64,000 bases of DNA. Source: Pseudomonas sp. PDM18 (GTDB lineage Bacteria; Pseudomonadota; Gammaproteobacteria; Pseudomonadales; Pseudomonadaceae). The notes below the pieces were generated by a model, which saw nothing but the letters and a program-made list of their open reading frames with translations, had not been told where the DNA came from and searched no databases. The DNA is taken from the NCBI RefSeq assembly GCF_014852585.1, contig NZ_JACVBX010000002.1:558001-622000 (forward strand). Reading direction: 5' to 3'. Made by a program: the position numbers and the translations under genes. Position 1 is the stretch's first letter. Each line of letters begins with the position of its first letter. This document shows, in pieces, positions 8,761 through 17,522 of this stretch.

Positions 8761-10248
8761 TCAGGCGGCGACCGGCGGCGGCAGGCTGGCGACCAGGCGG
8801 ATCGAGGCGGTCAGTTCCTCGAGCTGGAAGTGCGGGCGCAGGAACACCGTGGCACGGTAGACCCCGGGCTTGCCGGCGACCTCGCTGACATCCACGCGCG
8901 CCTCGCGCAGCGGGTACTGCGCCTTGATCTCCTGCGGGGCGTTGTCGTTGATCAGCACGTAGTCGGCGATCCAGTTGTTGAGGTAGGTCTGCACGTTGTC
9001 GCGGGTCATGAAGCTGCCCACTTTGTCGCGCATGATCACCTTCAGGTAGTGGGCGAAGCGCGAGGCCGCCAGCACATACGGCAGCATCGCCGAGAGCCGA
9101 GCGTTGGCGTTGGCCTCGTTGGTGTTGTACTGGCGCGGCTTGTTGGTCGACTGGCCGCCGAAGAACACGGCGAGGTCGGTGTTCTTCTTGTGGCACAGGG
9201 CGATGAAGCCCAGGTCGTTGAGTTCCTTCTCGCGGCGGTCGGTGATCGCCACTTCGGTCGGGCACTTGAGCGACAGGTCGCCCGCCTGGGTGCGGAAGGT
9301 ATGAGCCGGCAGGCCTTCGACGGCGCCGCCGCCTTCGCTGCCGCGGATCGCCGCGCACCAGCCGTATTTGCTGAAGGCTTCAGTGATGCGCTGGGCCAGG
9401 ACCCACGCCGCGTTGCCCCAGAGGTACTTGGCGTGGTCGGTGCCGTCCACGTCCTCGACGAAGTTCATGCCTTCCACCGGCAGGGTTTCCGGGCCGTAGG
9501 GCAGGCGCACCAGGAAGCGCGGCAGGGCCAGGGAGACGTAGCGCGAATCCTCGCTCTCGCGGAACGAGCGCCACTTGATCAGCTCCAGGCTCTCGAAGAC
9601 CTTGCTCAGGTCACGCGGCACCGCCAGCTCGGTGAAGCTGCCCATGTCGAACAGGCGAGGGCTGGCCGCAGCGATGAAGGGCGCGTGGGCCGCGGCGGCG
9701 ACGTTGGAGAGTTTTTCCAGCAGGGCGATGTCCTGCGGATGGCGGCCGAAGGAGTAGTCGCCTACCAGCAGGCTGAACGGGTGCCCGCCGAAGGTGCCGT
9801 ATTCCTCTTCGTAGATCTTCTTGAACAGCGCGCTCTGGTCGAACTCGACGGCCTTCTCCAGGTCGTTCTGCAGGTCCTGCTGGCTGACGTTGAGCAGGCG
9901 CAGCTTGAGGCGCGAGCCGGTCTCGCTGTTCTGCACCAGCTGGTGCAGGCCGCGCCAGGAGGATTCAAGTTGCTGCAGCTCCGGATGGTGGAGGATCTGG
10001 TTGAGCTGGGCGCTGATCAGCTCATCGATTCGGCCGATGCGCTCGTTGATCATGGCCACGGTGTCCTTGCTGACGGCCATGCCTTCGTCGAGGACCTGGG
10101 TGGCGAACTCCGCGAGCATGTCGCGGGCGTATTCCTGCTGGCTGTCGTCGTGGGCCATGCGGCCGTCGGCAATGATGCGGTCAAGCAGGTCGAGGGTCTG
10201 GGTGTTGCCTTCGGCGCCTTGCGCCGCGGCGGAGCTGGGTTTGGCCAT
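8761..10248 (-). CDS. tssC: T6SS sheath large subunit TssC (VipB)
   Basis: TssC and TssB form the contractile sheath around the Hcp tube. The product is 495 residues, the usual size. Characteristic patterns include LSAQLNQILHHPEFQ-like text at about 98-112, ESSWRGLHQLV, and FGGHPFSLLVGDYSFG at about 172-187. The C-terminal half has WGNAAWVLAQRITEAF and the TEVAITDRREKEL segment. Start ATG 10248 follows an AGGAGAGC element. It is second in the leftward operon, 24 bases after tssB. Confidence 0.97.
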   Translation of the reverse strand: MAKPSSAAAQGAEGNTQTLDLLDRIIADGRMAHDDSQQEYARDMLAEFATQVLDEGMAVSKDTVAMINERIGRIDELISAQLNQILHHPELQQLESSWRGLHQLVQNSETGSRLKLRLLNVSQQDLQNDLEKAVEFDQSALFKKIYEEEYGTFGGHPFSLLVGDYSFGRHPQDIALLEKLSNVAAAAHAPFIAAASPRLFDMGSFTELAVPRDLSKVFESLELIKWRSFRESEDSRYVSLALPRFLVRLPYGPETLPVEGMNFVEDVDGTDHAKYLWGNAAWVLAQRITEAFSKYGWCAAIRGSEGGGAVEGLPAHTFRTQAGDLSLKCPTEVAITDRREKELNDLGFIALCHKKNTDLAVFFGGQSTNKPRQYNTNEANANARLSAMLPYVLAASRFAHYLKVIMRDKVGSFMTRDNVQTYLNNWIADYVLINDNAPQEIKAQYPLREARVDVSEVAGKPGVYRATVFLRPHFQLEELTASIRLVASLPPPVAA

Positions 10249-10272
10249 TGCTGTGCTCTCCTGGCGGCGGGA

Positions 10273-10845
10273 TCAGGCTTGCGGTTCGGCAGGCGCTTCG
10301 CCTTCGTCGGCGGCGGCCTGGGCGGTGTCGTTGGCGGCACCGGCATCGGCGGTCACCGGATGGGTTGCGCGGATTTCCTGCAGGCCTTCGGTGTTGCTCA
10401 CCACGTCCTGCAGCAGCTGGTCCAACTCATCATTTCCATCGAGCTTGGTGAGCAGGTCGCGCAGGCGCTGGCGAGCTTCGAACAGACGGCGAAGGGGCAC
10501 GACCTGATTGACGATGCTGACCGGGTCGAAGTCGTCGATGTGCTTGAAGTTCAGCTCGACATTGAGCCGGCTTCCGTCGTTGCTCAGCGTGTTGTCGACC
10601 TGAAGCGCCACGCGCGGTCCGATGGACGAGAGCACGGCGTTGAAGTTATCGCGGTCAATCTCGGTGAAGCGGCGCTCGCCGAGCTTTGGAAGGGGAGTGA
10701 CGGGCTTGCCGGAGAGGTCGGCGAGGATGCCTACGACCAGCGGCAGCTCCTTCTTCTCGATGGCGTTGCCGATTTCCACGTCGTAGGTGATCTGGACCCG
10801 AGGCGGACGCACTCGGTCCAGTTTGTGCTGCGTGCTTTCTGCCAT
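10273..10845 (-). CDS. tssB: T6SS sheath small subunit TssB (VipA)
   Basis: TssB pairs with TssC to build the sheath, and its helix is the ClpV-recognised element in some systems. From the ATG at 10845 the product is 190 residues, starting MAESTQHKLDRVRPPRV, which is standard for TssB; a frame opening 11 codons upstream lacks family similarity. The body has YDVEIGNAIEKKELP and the KHIDDFDPVSIVNQV stretch. The C-terminal 25 residues are an A/E/D-rich tail. It is the first gene of the leftward T6SS operon and faces tssJ across a 226-base divergent region. Confidence 0.96.
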   Translation of the reverse strand: MAESTQHKLDRVRPPRVQITYDVEIGNAIEKKELPLVVGILADLSGKPVTPLPKLGERRFTEIDRDNFNAVLSSIGPRVALQVDNTLSNDGSRLNVELNFKHIDDFDPVSIVNQVVPLRRLFEARQRLRDLLTKLDGNDELDQLLQDVVSNTEGLQEIRATHPVTADAGAANDTAQAAADEGEAPAEPQA

Positions 10846-11071
10846 GCTGGCGAACTCCACTGCGTAGGAGACGGGCACGCCGCAGCGGGGCTCGCTGTCG
10901 TCGCGCTCCTTGGCTGGACCACACGACAGGAAGGGGAAATGCGATACAGGCCTGTCCTTGGCGATCCCATCTGAACTCGTTTATCGACGAGCTAACCAAG
11001 CACGCTAGATCAGGTTGGTGAAAACGCAAATCCGAAACTAATCTCTGACAGTCATCCCACAAGGACGTTTC
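10846..11071. promoter_or_regulatory. Divergent promoter region tssB / tssJ
   Basis: This is the only non-coding gap of size inside the T6SS locus. It separates the leftward tssB unit from the rightward tssJ unit, so both promoters should lie here. No convincing sigma-54 or sigma-70 hexamer pair could be identified by eye. A short AAGGA before tssJ serves as its ribosome-binding site. Confidence 0.55.
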
Positions 11072-11527
11072 ATGAAGTCGACGAAAGCCTGCCTCTGTGC
11101 TGTGCTCCTGGCAGTTCTCGGAGGCTGTTCCTGGTTCGGCCCGAAGGTCGATGTCGACCGTCTGACCCTCGATGTCGCGAGCAAGGCCAATGGCGATTCG
11201 CCCATCGCCGTGGACTTCGTCGCGGTACAGGATGCGGACCTGCTCAAGCTGCTCTCGGCGATGAGCGCCAAACAGTGGTTCAGCGACCGCGAACAATACC
11301 GCCGCGACTACCAGAAGCAGCTCTCGGTGTGGAGCCTCGAGCTGGTGCCCGGGCAGTTCATGGAGGCCAGGGACTTCCCCCTGGCCGGCAAGCCGGCTTC
11401 TGGACTTTTGGTCTTTGCCGGCTATAACACTCCCGGCGCCCATCGCATGCGCCTGGATCAGCAGCCCAACGTATGGCTGCGTTTCGACAGCAGGGAGATG
11501 CGCCTGCTGAGTGCCGAGGAGCACTGA
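11072..11527 (+). CDS. tssJ: T6SS outer-membrane lipoprotein TssJ
   Basis: TssJ anchors the TssL/TssM membrane complex to the outer membrane. The product is 151 residues. The N-terminus is a lipoprotein signal, K-S-T-K then a hydrophobic stretch ending in the lipobox L-G-G-C, so Cys19 is the predicted lipidated residue. The mature part is a small beta-sandwich-sized domain with an LPL-like L-K-L-L-S loop near residues 57-61, as in TssJ/SciN. An AAGGA element precedes the ATG. It is the first gene of the rightward unit and corresponds to the lipoprotein gene (lip3) of the P. aeruginosa H3 locus. Confidence 0.9.
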   Translation: MKSTKACLCAVLLAVLGGCSWFGPKVDVDRLTLDVASKANGDSPIAVDFVAVQDADLLKLLSAMSAKQWFSDREQYRRDYQKQLSVWSLELVPGQFMEARDFPLAGKPASGLLVFAGYNTPGAHRMRLDQQPNVWLRFDSREMRLLSAEEH

Positions 11528-11583
11528 ACCACCGCCTTTCCAGGCGGGCCCATGACAATCCAGGACGTCGAAGGGGGAGTGGT

Positions 11584-12915
11584 GTGAGAGTTCTGCCTGA
11601 CGCAGTTTGTTGGCACGAAGGGATGCAACTGCTTCCCCAGCACTTCCAGCTCCAGGGACTGCGCGCCGAGGTGCTGTCCGCGCGCCTGGCCCATGCGGCC
11701 AACCCCTGGTTCTGGGGGCTCGAACACCTGGATCTGGAGCCTTCCGCCCTGAGCACCGGCGTGGTGCGTATCCTCGCGCTGGAGGCGATCCTGCCCGATG
11801 GCTTGCCGGTCAGCCTCAGCCCGGGCGATACCCTGATCTTCGACACAACGACCGCCATCGCCGCCTCCCCCGATGCCAGCATCACCCTCTACCTCGCACT
11901 CAGCCCGCTCGCCCGTGGCGGCCAGGTGCTGCCGCTCAAGGGTCGCCTGCAATCCCTGAGCGGGCCGGCCGTGCCGGACCTGGCCAGTGGCGAGAATCCG
12001 GAACCCGTTGTCGTCTGGCGTCCGGCCCTGCGGCTGGTGACCGAAGCCCAGCGCGCCGACTCGGTGTGCCTGCCGCTGTTGCGCGTGGGCAAGGACGCCG
12101 GTGGCTTCGTCAGCCTGCCTTACGTGGCGCCCACTCCGCGAATCGCACCGGCGTCGATGCTGGGGCAGGCGCTGGTGGCGCTGTGCGCCCATGCGCGGGA
12201 GAAATGCGTGTTTCTCGCTGGCCGCCTGCGCCAGGCGCAGCAGGCGGAAAACACCGAGGACAGCCAGGAAATCCGCCGCCAGCTGGCGGCGCTGTGGGCG
12301 CGCCTGCCGGAGCTGGAGGCTTCGCTCTACAGCGGTACAGCGAGCCCGGCACAACTGCATGGCCTGCTGTGCGGTATGGCCGGCAGCTGGAGCGTACTCA
12401 ATCCGCTGGGCGGCGTTCCGGCCTTCCCGACCTTCGATTTCAACGAACTGCTGCGGACTTTCAACCCGGTGATCGAGTGGCTGGAAGTCACCCTTGGCAG
12501 GGTGCGCGCGGGCTATCGTAGTCTGGCATTTGAACGGGTCGGCAATGACTTCGTGCTGGCCCTGCCGGACCTGCGATCGCCGGTACAGCGTCTGGTCATC
12601 GGCCTGCGCATGCCGCCCGGTTGTGGCGAGGAGCAGGCGCACGAGTGGCTGTCACGCTGCATCGTCGCCTCCGAATCCAGCCTGGCGATACTGGGCAGGC
12701 AGCGTATGTCCGGCCTGGAACATCTGCCCATGAGCCGCGCCGAGCAGATCGCCTACAGCGTAGGGGAGGACACCCACCTGTTCGTGGTGCAGGCCGAGGG
12801 CGACTGGTTCGATCCCGCCCAGCGCCTGTGCCTGCGCGCCGCCGCGGCAGGCAGTGGCGGTGGCAGTCCATGGCAGGTCGTGCTGTTCATCGTGGACGGC
12901 GCCAGCGGCGCCTGA
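11584..12915 (+). CDS. tssK: T6SS baseplate protein TssK
   Basis: TssK trimers link the baseplate to the TssL/TssM membrane complex. The start is judged to be GTG at 11584, with AAGGGGGAG upstream, giving 443 residues. The N-terminus VCWHEGMQLLPQHFQLQ matches the conserved TssK opening (WxEGMFLxPQHFQ). Frames open further upstream overlap tssJ and lack family features. The C-terminal region has PGCGEEQAHEWLSRCI and GLEHLPMSRAEQI, typical of the head domain. It lies 56 bases after tssJ and 15 bases before tssL. Confidence 0.95.
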   Translation: MRVLPDAVCWHEGMQLLPQHFQLQGLRAEVLSARLAHAANPWFWGLEHLDLEPSALSTGVVRILALEAILPDGLPVSLSPGDTLIFDTTTAIAASPDASITLYLALSPLARGGQVLPLKGRLQSLSGPAVPDLASGENPEPVVVWRPALRLVTEAQRADSVCLPLLRVGKDAGGFVSLPYVAPTPRIAPASMLGQALVALCAHAREKCVFLAGRLRQAQQAENTEDSQEIRRQLAALWARLPELEASLYSGTASPAQLHGLLCGMAGSWSVLNPLGGVPAFPTFDFNELLRTFNPVIEWLEVTLGRVRAGYRSLAFERVGNDFVLALPDLRSPVQRLVIGLRMPPGCGEEQAHEWLSRCIVASESSLAILGRQRMSGLEHLPMSRAEQIAYSVGEDTHLFVVQAEGDWFDPAQRLCLRAAAAGSGGGSPWQVVLFIVDGASGA

Positions 12916-12930
12916 GGCAGGGAAGCGAAG

Positions 12931-13701
12931 ATGCTTGAAGGGAGTCAGGCGATCTATCCGCCGTCGTTCGGCGAGGCACCCCTGAGTGGCGCTTTCCAGG
13001 GCGCCTGGCTGGAGTGGCGCAGGCGCTGGGAAGACCTGCGCGAATCCACCGGCGACGACAGCGCGACCCTCGAACGGGTTGCCGACGAAGCTCAGGCGGT
13101 AGTGCGTCGCCTGTGGCGCAGCGCCAATGCCAGCGTCGGCGATGCCGCCGGCGATCAGGTCAAAGGCATGGTCTACGCCTTCGTCGCACTGCTCGACGAA
13201 AGCCTGCTGTTCGACCCCTGGAATGGCCAGTCCGGGTGGCAGGAACGGCCGCTGGAATCCCGTCTGTATGGCACGCGCAATGCCGGCGAGCGCGTGCCCC
13301 AGGCGATTCATCGCCTGCTGGACACCCGCGCACCGGGCACTCGTGATCTTGCCAACGTCTACCTGCAATGCCTGTTGCTGGGCTTCCACGGCAAGCTGCG
13401 CGGCCCGAAGGGCGAAGCGCTCCATGAGAAGTGGCGGCATGCGCTGTTCGCCCATGCCTGGCAGCGTGACGCCGAGGTGCCAGCGCTGCTGGAGACCCTG
13501 GCGCATCCGGCCGCTGCAGCGCCGCTGCGACTGCCATTGCGGCGCGCCTTGCCCGACGGCCTGCGCCTGACGCTGATGGTTGTCGCCGGCGTCCTTCTGC
13601 TCATCGTCCTCGGCCATTGGCTTTGGAGCGACGTTCGCGGTGAACTGGCGCCCCTGCTCGACCTCGCCTGGGCGGCTACATTCCCGGAGCTGGCGGCTTG
13701 A
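12931..13701 (+). CDS. tssL: T6SS inner-membrane protein TssL (DotU/IcmH)
   Basis: TssL is the C-tail-anchored inner-membrane subunit that contacts TssK and TssM. The product is 256 residues. Its cytosolic domain has KGMVYAFVALLDESLL and DLANVYLQCLLLGFHGKLR, both standard DotU signatures. A single hydrophobic segment, LMVVAGVLLLIVLGHWLW, lies near residues 214-231, with a short periplasmic tail. There is no OmpA-type peptidoglycan-binding extension, so wall anchoring must come from elsewhere. The stop overlaps the tssM start (TTGA). Confidence 0.95.
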   Translation: MLEGSQAIYPPSFGEAPLSGAFQGAWLEWRRRWEDLRESTGDDSATLERVADEAQAVVRRLWRSANASVGDAAGDQVKGMVYAFVALLDESLLFDPWNGQSGWQERPLESRLYGTRNAGERVPQAIHRLLDTRAPGTRDLANVYLQCLLLGFHGKLRGPKGEALHEKWRHALFAHAWQRDAEVPALLETLAHPAAAAPLRLPLRRALPDGLRLTLMVVAGVLLLIVLGHWLWSDVRGELAPLLDLAWAATFPELAA

Positions 13702-16700
13702 GCGGCTGGCTGGCGCTGGCCCTGCTGTTGCTGCTGTTGGTGGCGCTGGCGGTCGCGGGATTCCTCTGGCTGCGCAGCAAGGGCGGCGAAGCGGTACGCG
13801 CCTTCTACCTGACCGTGCGGCAGATGGAGCAGGACCACGATGTCGCCGATTGCTACGACGTGTCCTGGTATCTCCTGCTGGGCGACCCGCTGCTGGGCGA
13901 GCGCCTGGCTGCAGATTGGAGCCTGGCCCCGGTGAACCGCCCGGCCTGGTTCGGCCGCTGGTGGGCCGATCAGGACGGGGCCGTGCTGGCCGTGCCGCAG
14001 ACCCTGTTCATGCCGGAAGAGGGTGTGCCGTCGTCACTGCAGCCCTGGCGGCGTCTGCTCGGCCTGCTGCTGCGGATGCGCCCGCGTCGCCCGCTGGATG
14101 GCGTGATCTGGGCGGTGCCGGCGGAGCGTCTGCTGGACCCGGCCAGCCTGGCCCAGGAAAGCATCCAGCTGCGTCGACGCTTCAACGACCTGTTGCAGCG
14201 GCTGGGGCTTAGCCTGCCGGTCTACGTGGTGGTGACCGGGCTGGAAGAACTCGATGGAATCGCCGAACTGCGCGCGGCGCTGCCTGCCGAGGTTCGCGAG
14301 CGACCGCTGGGCTGGGCCTCGCCCTTGCAGGCGGATGCGGCCTGGCAGGGCGAGCACCTGGAGCGCGGCTTCGACCAGGTATTGCAGGCGTTGCAGGCGG
14401 CGATACTCGAAGCGGGCGTGCTCAAGGGGCAATTGAGCGAGGAGCTGTATCGCTTCCCGCAGGCGCTGGAGAGTCTGCGCGAAGGTCTGCGCCAGCGACT
14501 GGAACCGGTCTTCCAGGGCAATGCGCTGGGTGAAGCACCGCGCTTGCGTGGCCTGTACTTCAGCGGCGCGTACCGCATGGCTCCCAGTGGTGACGACTGG
14601 GCGCTCTCGGCGCGGGAGAAGGCACCCGCGCAGTTGCTGTTCACCCAGCATCTCTGGCAATCGCGCCTGCTCGCCGAGCGCGGGTTGGCCCAGGCCGTGC
14701 CACGGGTTCTGCGCCTGCGCCAGCGCTCGCAGCGCGTGCTGGGAGCTGTGGCTGGTGTGATTGGCGTCTGCTGGCTACTGGGGATGCTCTGGGTGTGGCA
14801 CGTGGATTCCCGCGAGGCGCAGGCGCTGGGGCAGCGCATCCTGGCCATGCAGCGTGGGCAGGGCGAAGGCGAGGCGGCCGGCGCATCGCCGGAGGAAGCC
14901 GCCCGACAACGCCTGCAGGCCTACTGGGCGCTGCTGCAGGCTGCGCCGCGCTGGCACTTCAGCTCACTGGTGTATCCGAGTTCCTGGTTCTCCGGTTTCG
15001 ACGAGCACATGGATGAACTACTGCGCGACCTGACCCGCCGGGAAGTGCTGGTGCCCCTGCAGCAGGCGCAGGCCGCTGAGCTGGTCCGGCTGCGCGCCAT
15101 CCGTAGCAGCGAGCGCCGCGCCAACGTACAGAGCGACAGCCCCGAGCAATGGCCGAACTTCGTCGCTGCCCGCGACCTGGCGCACGGCGTACTGGCCTTC
15201 GAGCAGCGCAACCGCTGGTACACCGAGCTGCGTGCCGGCACCTCGAAGAACGCTCTGGAAACCCTCGGCAAACTGGGCGGACAGGCCTACGGCCTGACCC
15301 TGGAACCGGGCTCCTTGCGCAATGCAGGCTACCTGCAGTCCGTGCTCGGCCAGGGCATTCCCGATGCTCCGGCGCCAGTCGACCCCGGCCCGCGCGAGGG
15401 CCAGTTGGCGCGCAACTTCGACGACCTGATGAACCTCTGGCTCGACCAGTTCTTCCTCGCCGACAACTTCGTGCGCCCGGCCGGCTTCCTGCGGCTGCAC
15501 CTGAACGAACTCAAGGCACGGCAGGGCAACAGCCTCGAGGAGCTGGAAGAGACCGCGGCGCAGATCGACGCGCTACGCAATATGGTGGCACTGACCAACG
15601 CCGCCTGGAGCCACGGCAATGCCCAGGAAATCGTGCCGGGCTTTCGTGCGATGCTCGACGACATACGCCAGTCCTACTTGCTCGGCCCCTCGGCGGAGGC
15701 CCGGGTAACCAGCCAGGCCAGCAAGCTGCAGCGGGCCTTCCACGACCAGTGGATCTCCGCCGCCGGTTCCCGTGACAACCTGCTGCAACTGCAGCCCGGA
15801 GGTACTCTCGCGTTACAGGAGCATGTGGTGGCGCTGGGCAGCACCATCGATTCGCTGTTGCGCCAGGACTTCGCCGGTACCGCCTTGAGCAAGGGCACGC
15901 AGGACATTGATCCGCGCGGCCTGGGCAATCTCGATGCCCACTCGCTGAATGCTGCCCTGGCGTACTACGCCAGCTATCGCAAGTACAGCGAGCAGGAGCA
16001 GGCGCGGATTCCGGCCGAGTACCGCGATGCTCTCGCCGAGAGTGCCGCGGCCGCTGCCGCCAGCGCGATGTGGAGCAGCCTGACGCAATCCGTTTCGGCC
16101 AGCGGCGCGCCTGCGAAGAACACCTTCGATGTTCCGCTGGAGCAAGCCGAGCAGGTCCGTTCGGCCCTGGAGTCCGTGCAGCGAAGCGACCTGGCGAACG
16201 CGCTGGACATTCACCTGACCCGTGGTGCGCTGGCCGACGTCGACGAAGTGTTGAAGTCTATCGATGCGTTGCCACTGTTCCGGGTTCGTTCTGAGCCTTC
16301 TGGTTGGGATGGCACACGTAACTTCGGCTTGCAGCTGTATCGCTCGACCGACACCCAGGACCTCAAACGCAATCTCGCCCAGCAGTTCGAGACCATGCTC
16401 GCCCTGAGCGAAGAGCATGCGCCGGCGCTGACCTGGCTGCGTGACCGGGGAAACCTCGGCTCCACGGACCAGGACAAGGTGCGGCGCTTTACCGACCTCA
16501 GCGATGAGCTGGTCAAGTACAAGGCGCAGAACCCGACCAGTTCGCCGATGCTGCTCGACCAACTGGTGACCCGCGACTTCGTGGAAATGGACGCCGCTAG
16601 CTGTGGCAAGATTCTGAGCACTTCCGCGCTCGTGCCGGGACAAGGCGACGTGGCACGTTTCACCCGCGGATTGCACAGCCAGGCGCAGCAGCGTTGCCTG

Positions 16701-17522
16701 GAACTGCAGCAGAAGGATGCGGCCCAAGCCTGGGCCGCCATCGCCGACTACTTCAACCAGTACCTGGCCAACCGCTTCCCCTTCGCCTACAGCCTGCAGG
16801 CGGAGGATGCTGACCCCGCGCGGGTGCAACACCTGGTAGAGCTGCTCGACCAGAATCTGGAGCGGGCCCAGGAAGGCCTCAAGCTGAGCCAATCGATGGA
16901 TCGGGCCGCTGCCGCGGACTTCCTCCATCGCCTGCAGCTGGCCAGGGCCTGGATGGGGCCGCTGTTCCAGCGCGACAAGGGCGGTTCGCAGGGGGTCGAC
17001 CTCGATGTGCGCTGGCGCACCGACCGCGAAGCCGAGCGTGGCGCCGACCAGGTGATCGCCTGGACGCTATACGCAGCGGACCGCCCGTTGAGCTTCCCCG
17101 GCAGCGACAGCCAGCGTCTGCACTGGAACGTCGGCGAGCCGATGAAGTTGATGCTGCGCTGGGCGAAAGACAGCCCGCAACGGCCGGACATCGATCCGCA
17201 ACAGGCAAGCATGGCCGTGGCGGACCTGGAAGTGGGCTGGGAATACGGCGGCCCGTGGGCACTGATGCGCCTGCTGCGTTCGCACCTGATCCTGCAGCGC
17301 CAGCCCAGCGCCGACTACACCGATTTTCCGCTCGCGCTGCAGGTACCGGTCAGAGCGCCCAACAGCCGCGAACCCGAGGCACGGATGTTCCTGCGCATTT
17401 CGTTGATGACCCAGGACGCCAAACAGCCTTTGTCCGTCCAGCCCTTACCTGTACGCGCGCCGCGCACGCCCTTCAGCGGTATCGGCGTGGCGAACCTTGC
17501 CGGCGCTCAGGAGTTGCCATGA
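13698..17522 (+). CDS. tssM: T6SS inner-membrane protein TssM (IcmF) with degenerate P-loop
   Basis: TssM spans the periplasm and joins TssL to TssJ. The product is 1274 residues from a TTG overlapping the tssL stop. Membrane segments are clear at about 3-25 and 349-367. The cytosolic domain between them keeps the fold landmarks DGVIWAVP and LPVYVVVTGLEEL. The Walker A position reads GDPLLGER (62-69) instead of GxxxxGK(S/T), and the TKxD-like position reads TGLEEL, so nucleotide binding looks lost. The large periplasmic part follows, ending with the usual beta-rich C-terminal domain. Its stop overlaps the tssA start (ATGA). Confidence 0.95.
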   Translation: MSGWLALALLLLLLVALAVAGFLWLRSKGGEAVRAFYLTVRQMEQDHDVADCYDVSWYLLLGDPLLGERLAADWSLAPVNRPAWFGRWWADQDGAVLAVPQTLFMPEEGVPSSLQPWRRLLGLLLRMRPRRPLDGVIWAVPAERLLDPASLAQESIQLRRRFNDLLQRLGLSLPVYVVVTGLEELDGIAELRAALPAEVRERPLGWASPLQADAAWQGEHLERGFDQVLQALQAAILEAGVLKGQLSEELYRFPQALESLREGLRQRLEPVFQGNALGEAPRLRGLYFSGAYRMAPSGDDWALSAREKAPAQLLFTQHLWQSRLLAERGLAQAVPRVLRLRQRSQRVLGAVAGVIGVCWLLGMLWVWHVDSREAQALGQRILAMQRGQGEGEAAGASPEEAARQRLQAYWALLQAAPRWHFSSLVYPSSWFSGFDEHMDELLRDLTRREVLVPLQQAQAAELVRLRAIRSSERRANVQSDSPEQWPNFVAARDLAHGVLAFEQRNRWYTELRAGTSKNALETLGKLGGQAYGLTLEPGSLRNAGYLQSVLGQGIPDAPAPVDPGPREGQLARNFDDLMNLWLDQFFLADNFVRPAGFLRLHLNELKARQGNSLEELEETAAQIDALRNMVALTNAAWSHGNAQEIVPGFRAMLDDIRQSYLLGPSAEARVTSQASKLQRAFHDQWISAAGSRDNLLQLQPGGTLALQEHVVALGSTIDSLLRQDFAGTALSKGTQDIDPRGLGNLDAHSLNAALAYYASYRKYSEQEQARIPAEYRDALAESAAAAAASAMWSSLTQSVSASGAPAKNTFDVPLEQAEQVRSALESVQRSDLANALDIHLTRGALADVDEVLKSIDALPLFRVRSEPSGWDGTRNFGLQLYRSTDTQDLKRNLAQQFETMLALSEEHAPALTWLRDRGNLGSTDQDKVRRFTDLSDELVKYKAQNPTSSPMLLDQLVTRDFVEMDAASCGKILSTSALVPGQGDVARFTRGLHSQAQQRCLELQQKDAAQAWAAIADYFNQYLANRFPFAYSLQAEDADPARVQHLVELLDQNLERAQEGLKLSQSMDRAAAADFLHRLQLARAWMGPLFQRDKGGSQGVDLDVRWRTDREAERGADQVIAWTLYAADRPLSFPGSDSQRLHWNVGEPMKLMLRWAKDSPQRPDIDPQQASMAVADLEVGWEYGGPWALMRLLRSHLILQRQPSADYTDFPLALQVPVRAPNSREPEARMFLRISLMTQDAKQPLSVQPLPVRAPRTPFSGIGVANLAGAQELP

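Noticed and set aside
8830-10974. 714-codon open frame opposite tssB and tssC
   Set aside because: It is antisense to two certain genes in high-GC DNA, with low-complexity Gly/Ala/Val/Gln-rich text and no family pattern.
10846-11071. Sigma-54 promoter in the tssB/tssJ gap
   Set aside because: No GG-N10-GC pair with the right flanks was found; the nearest candidate has wrong spacing.
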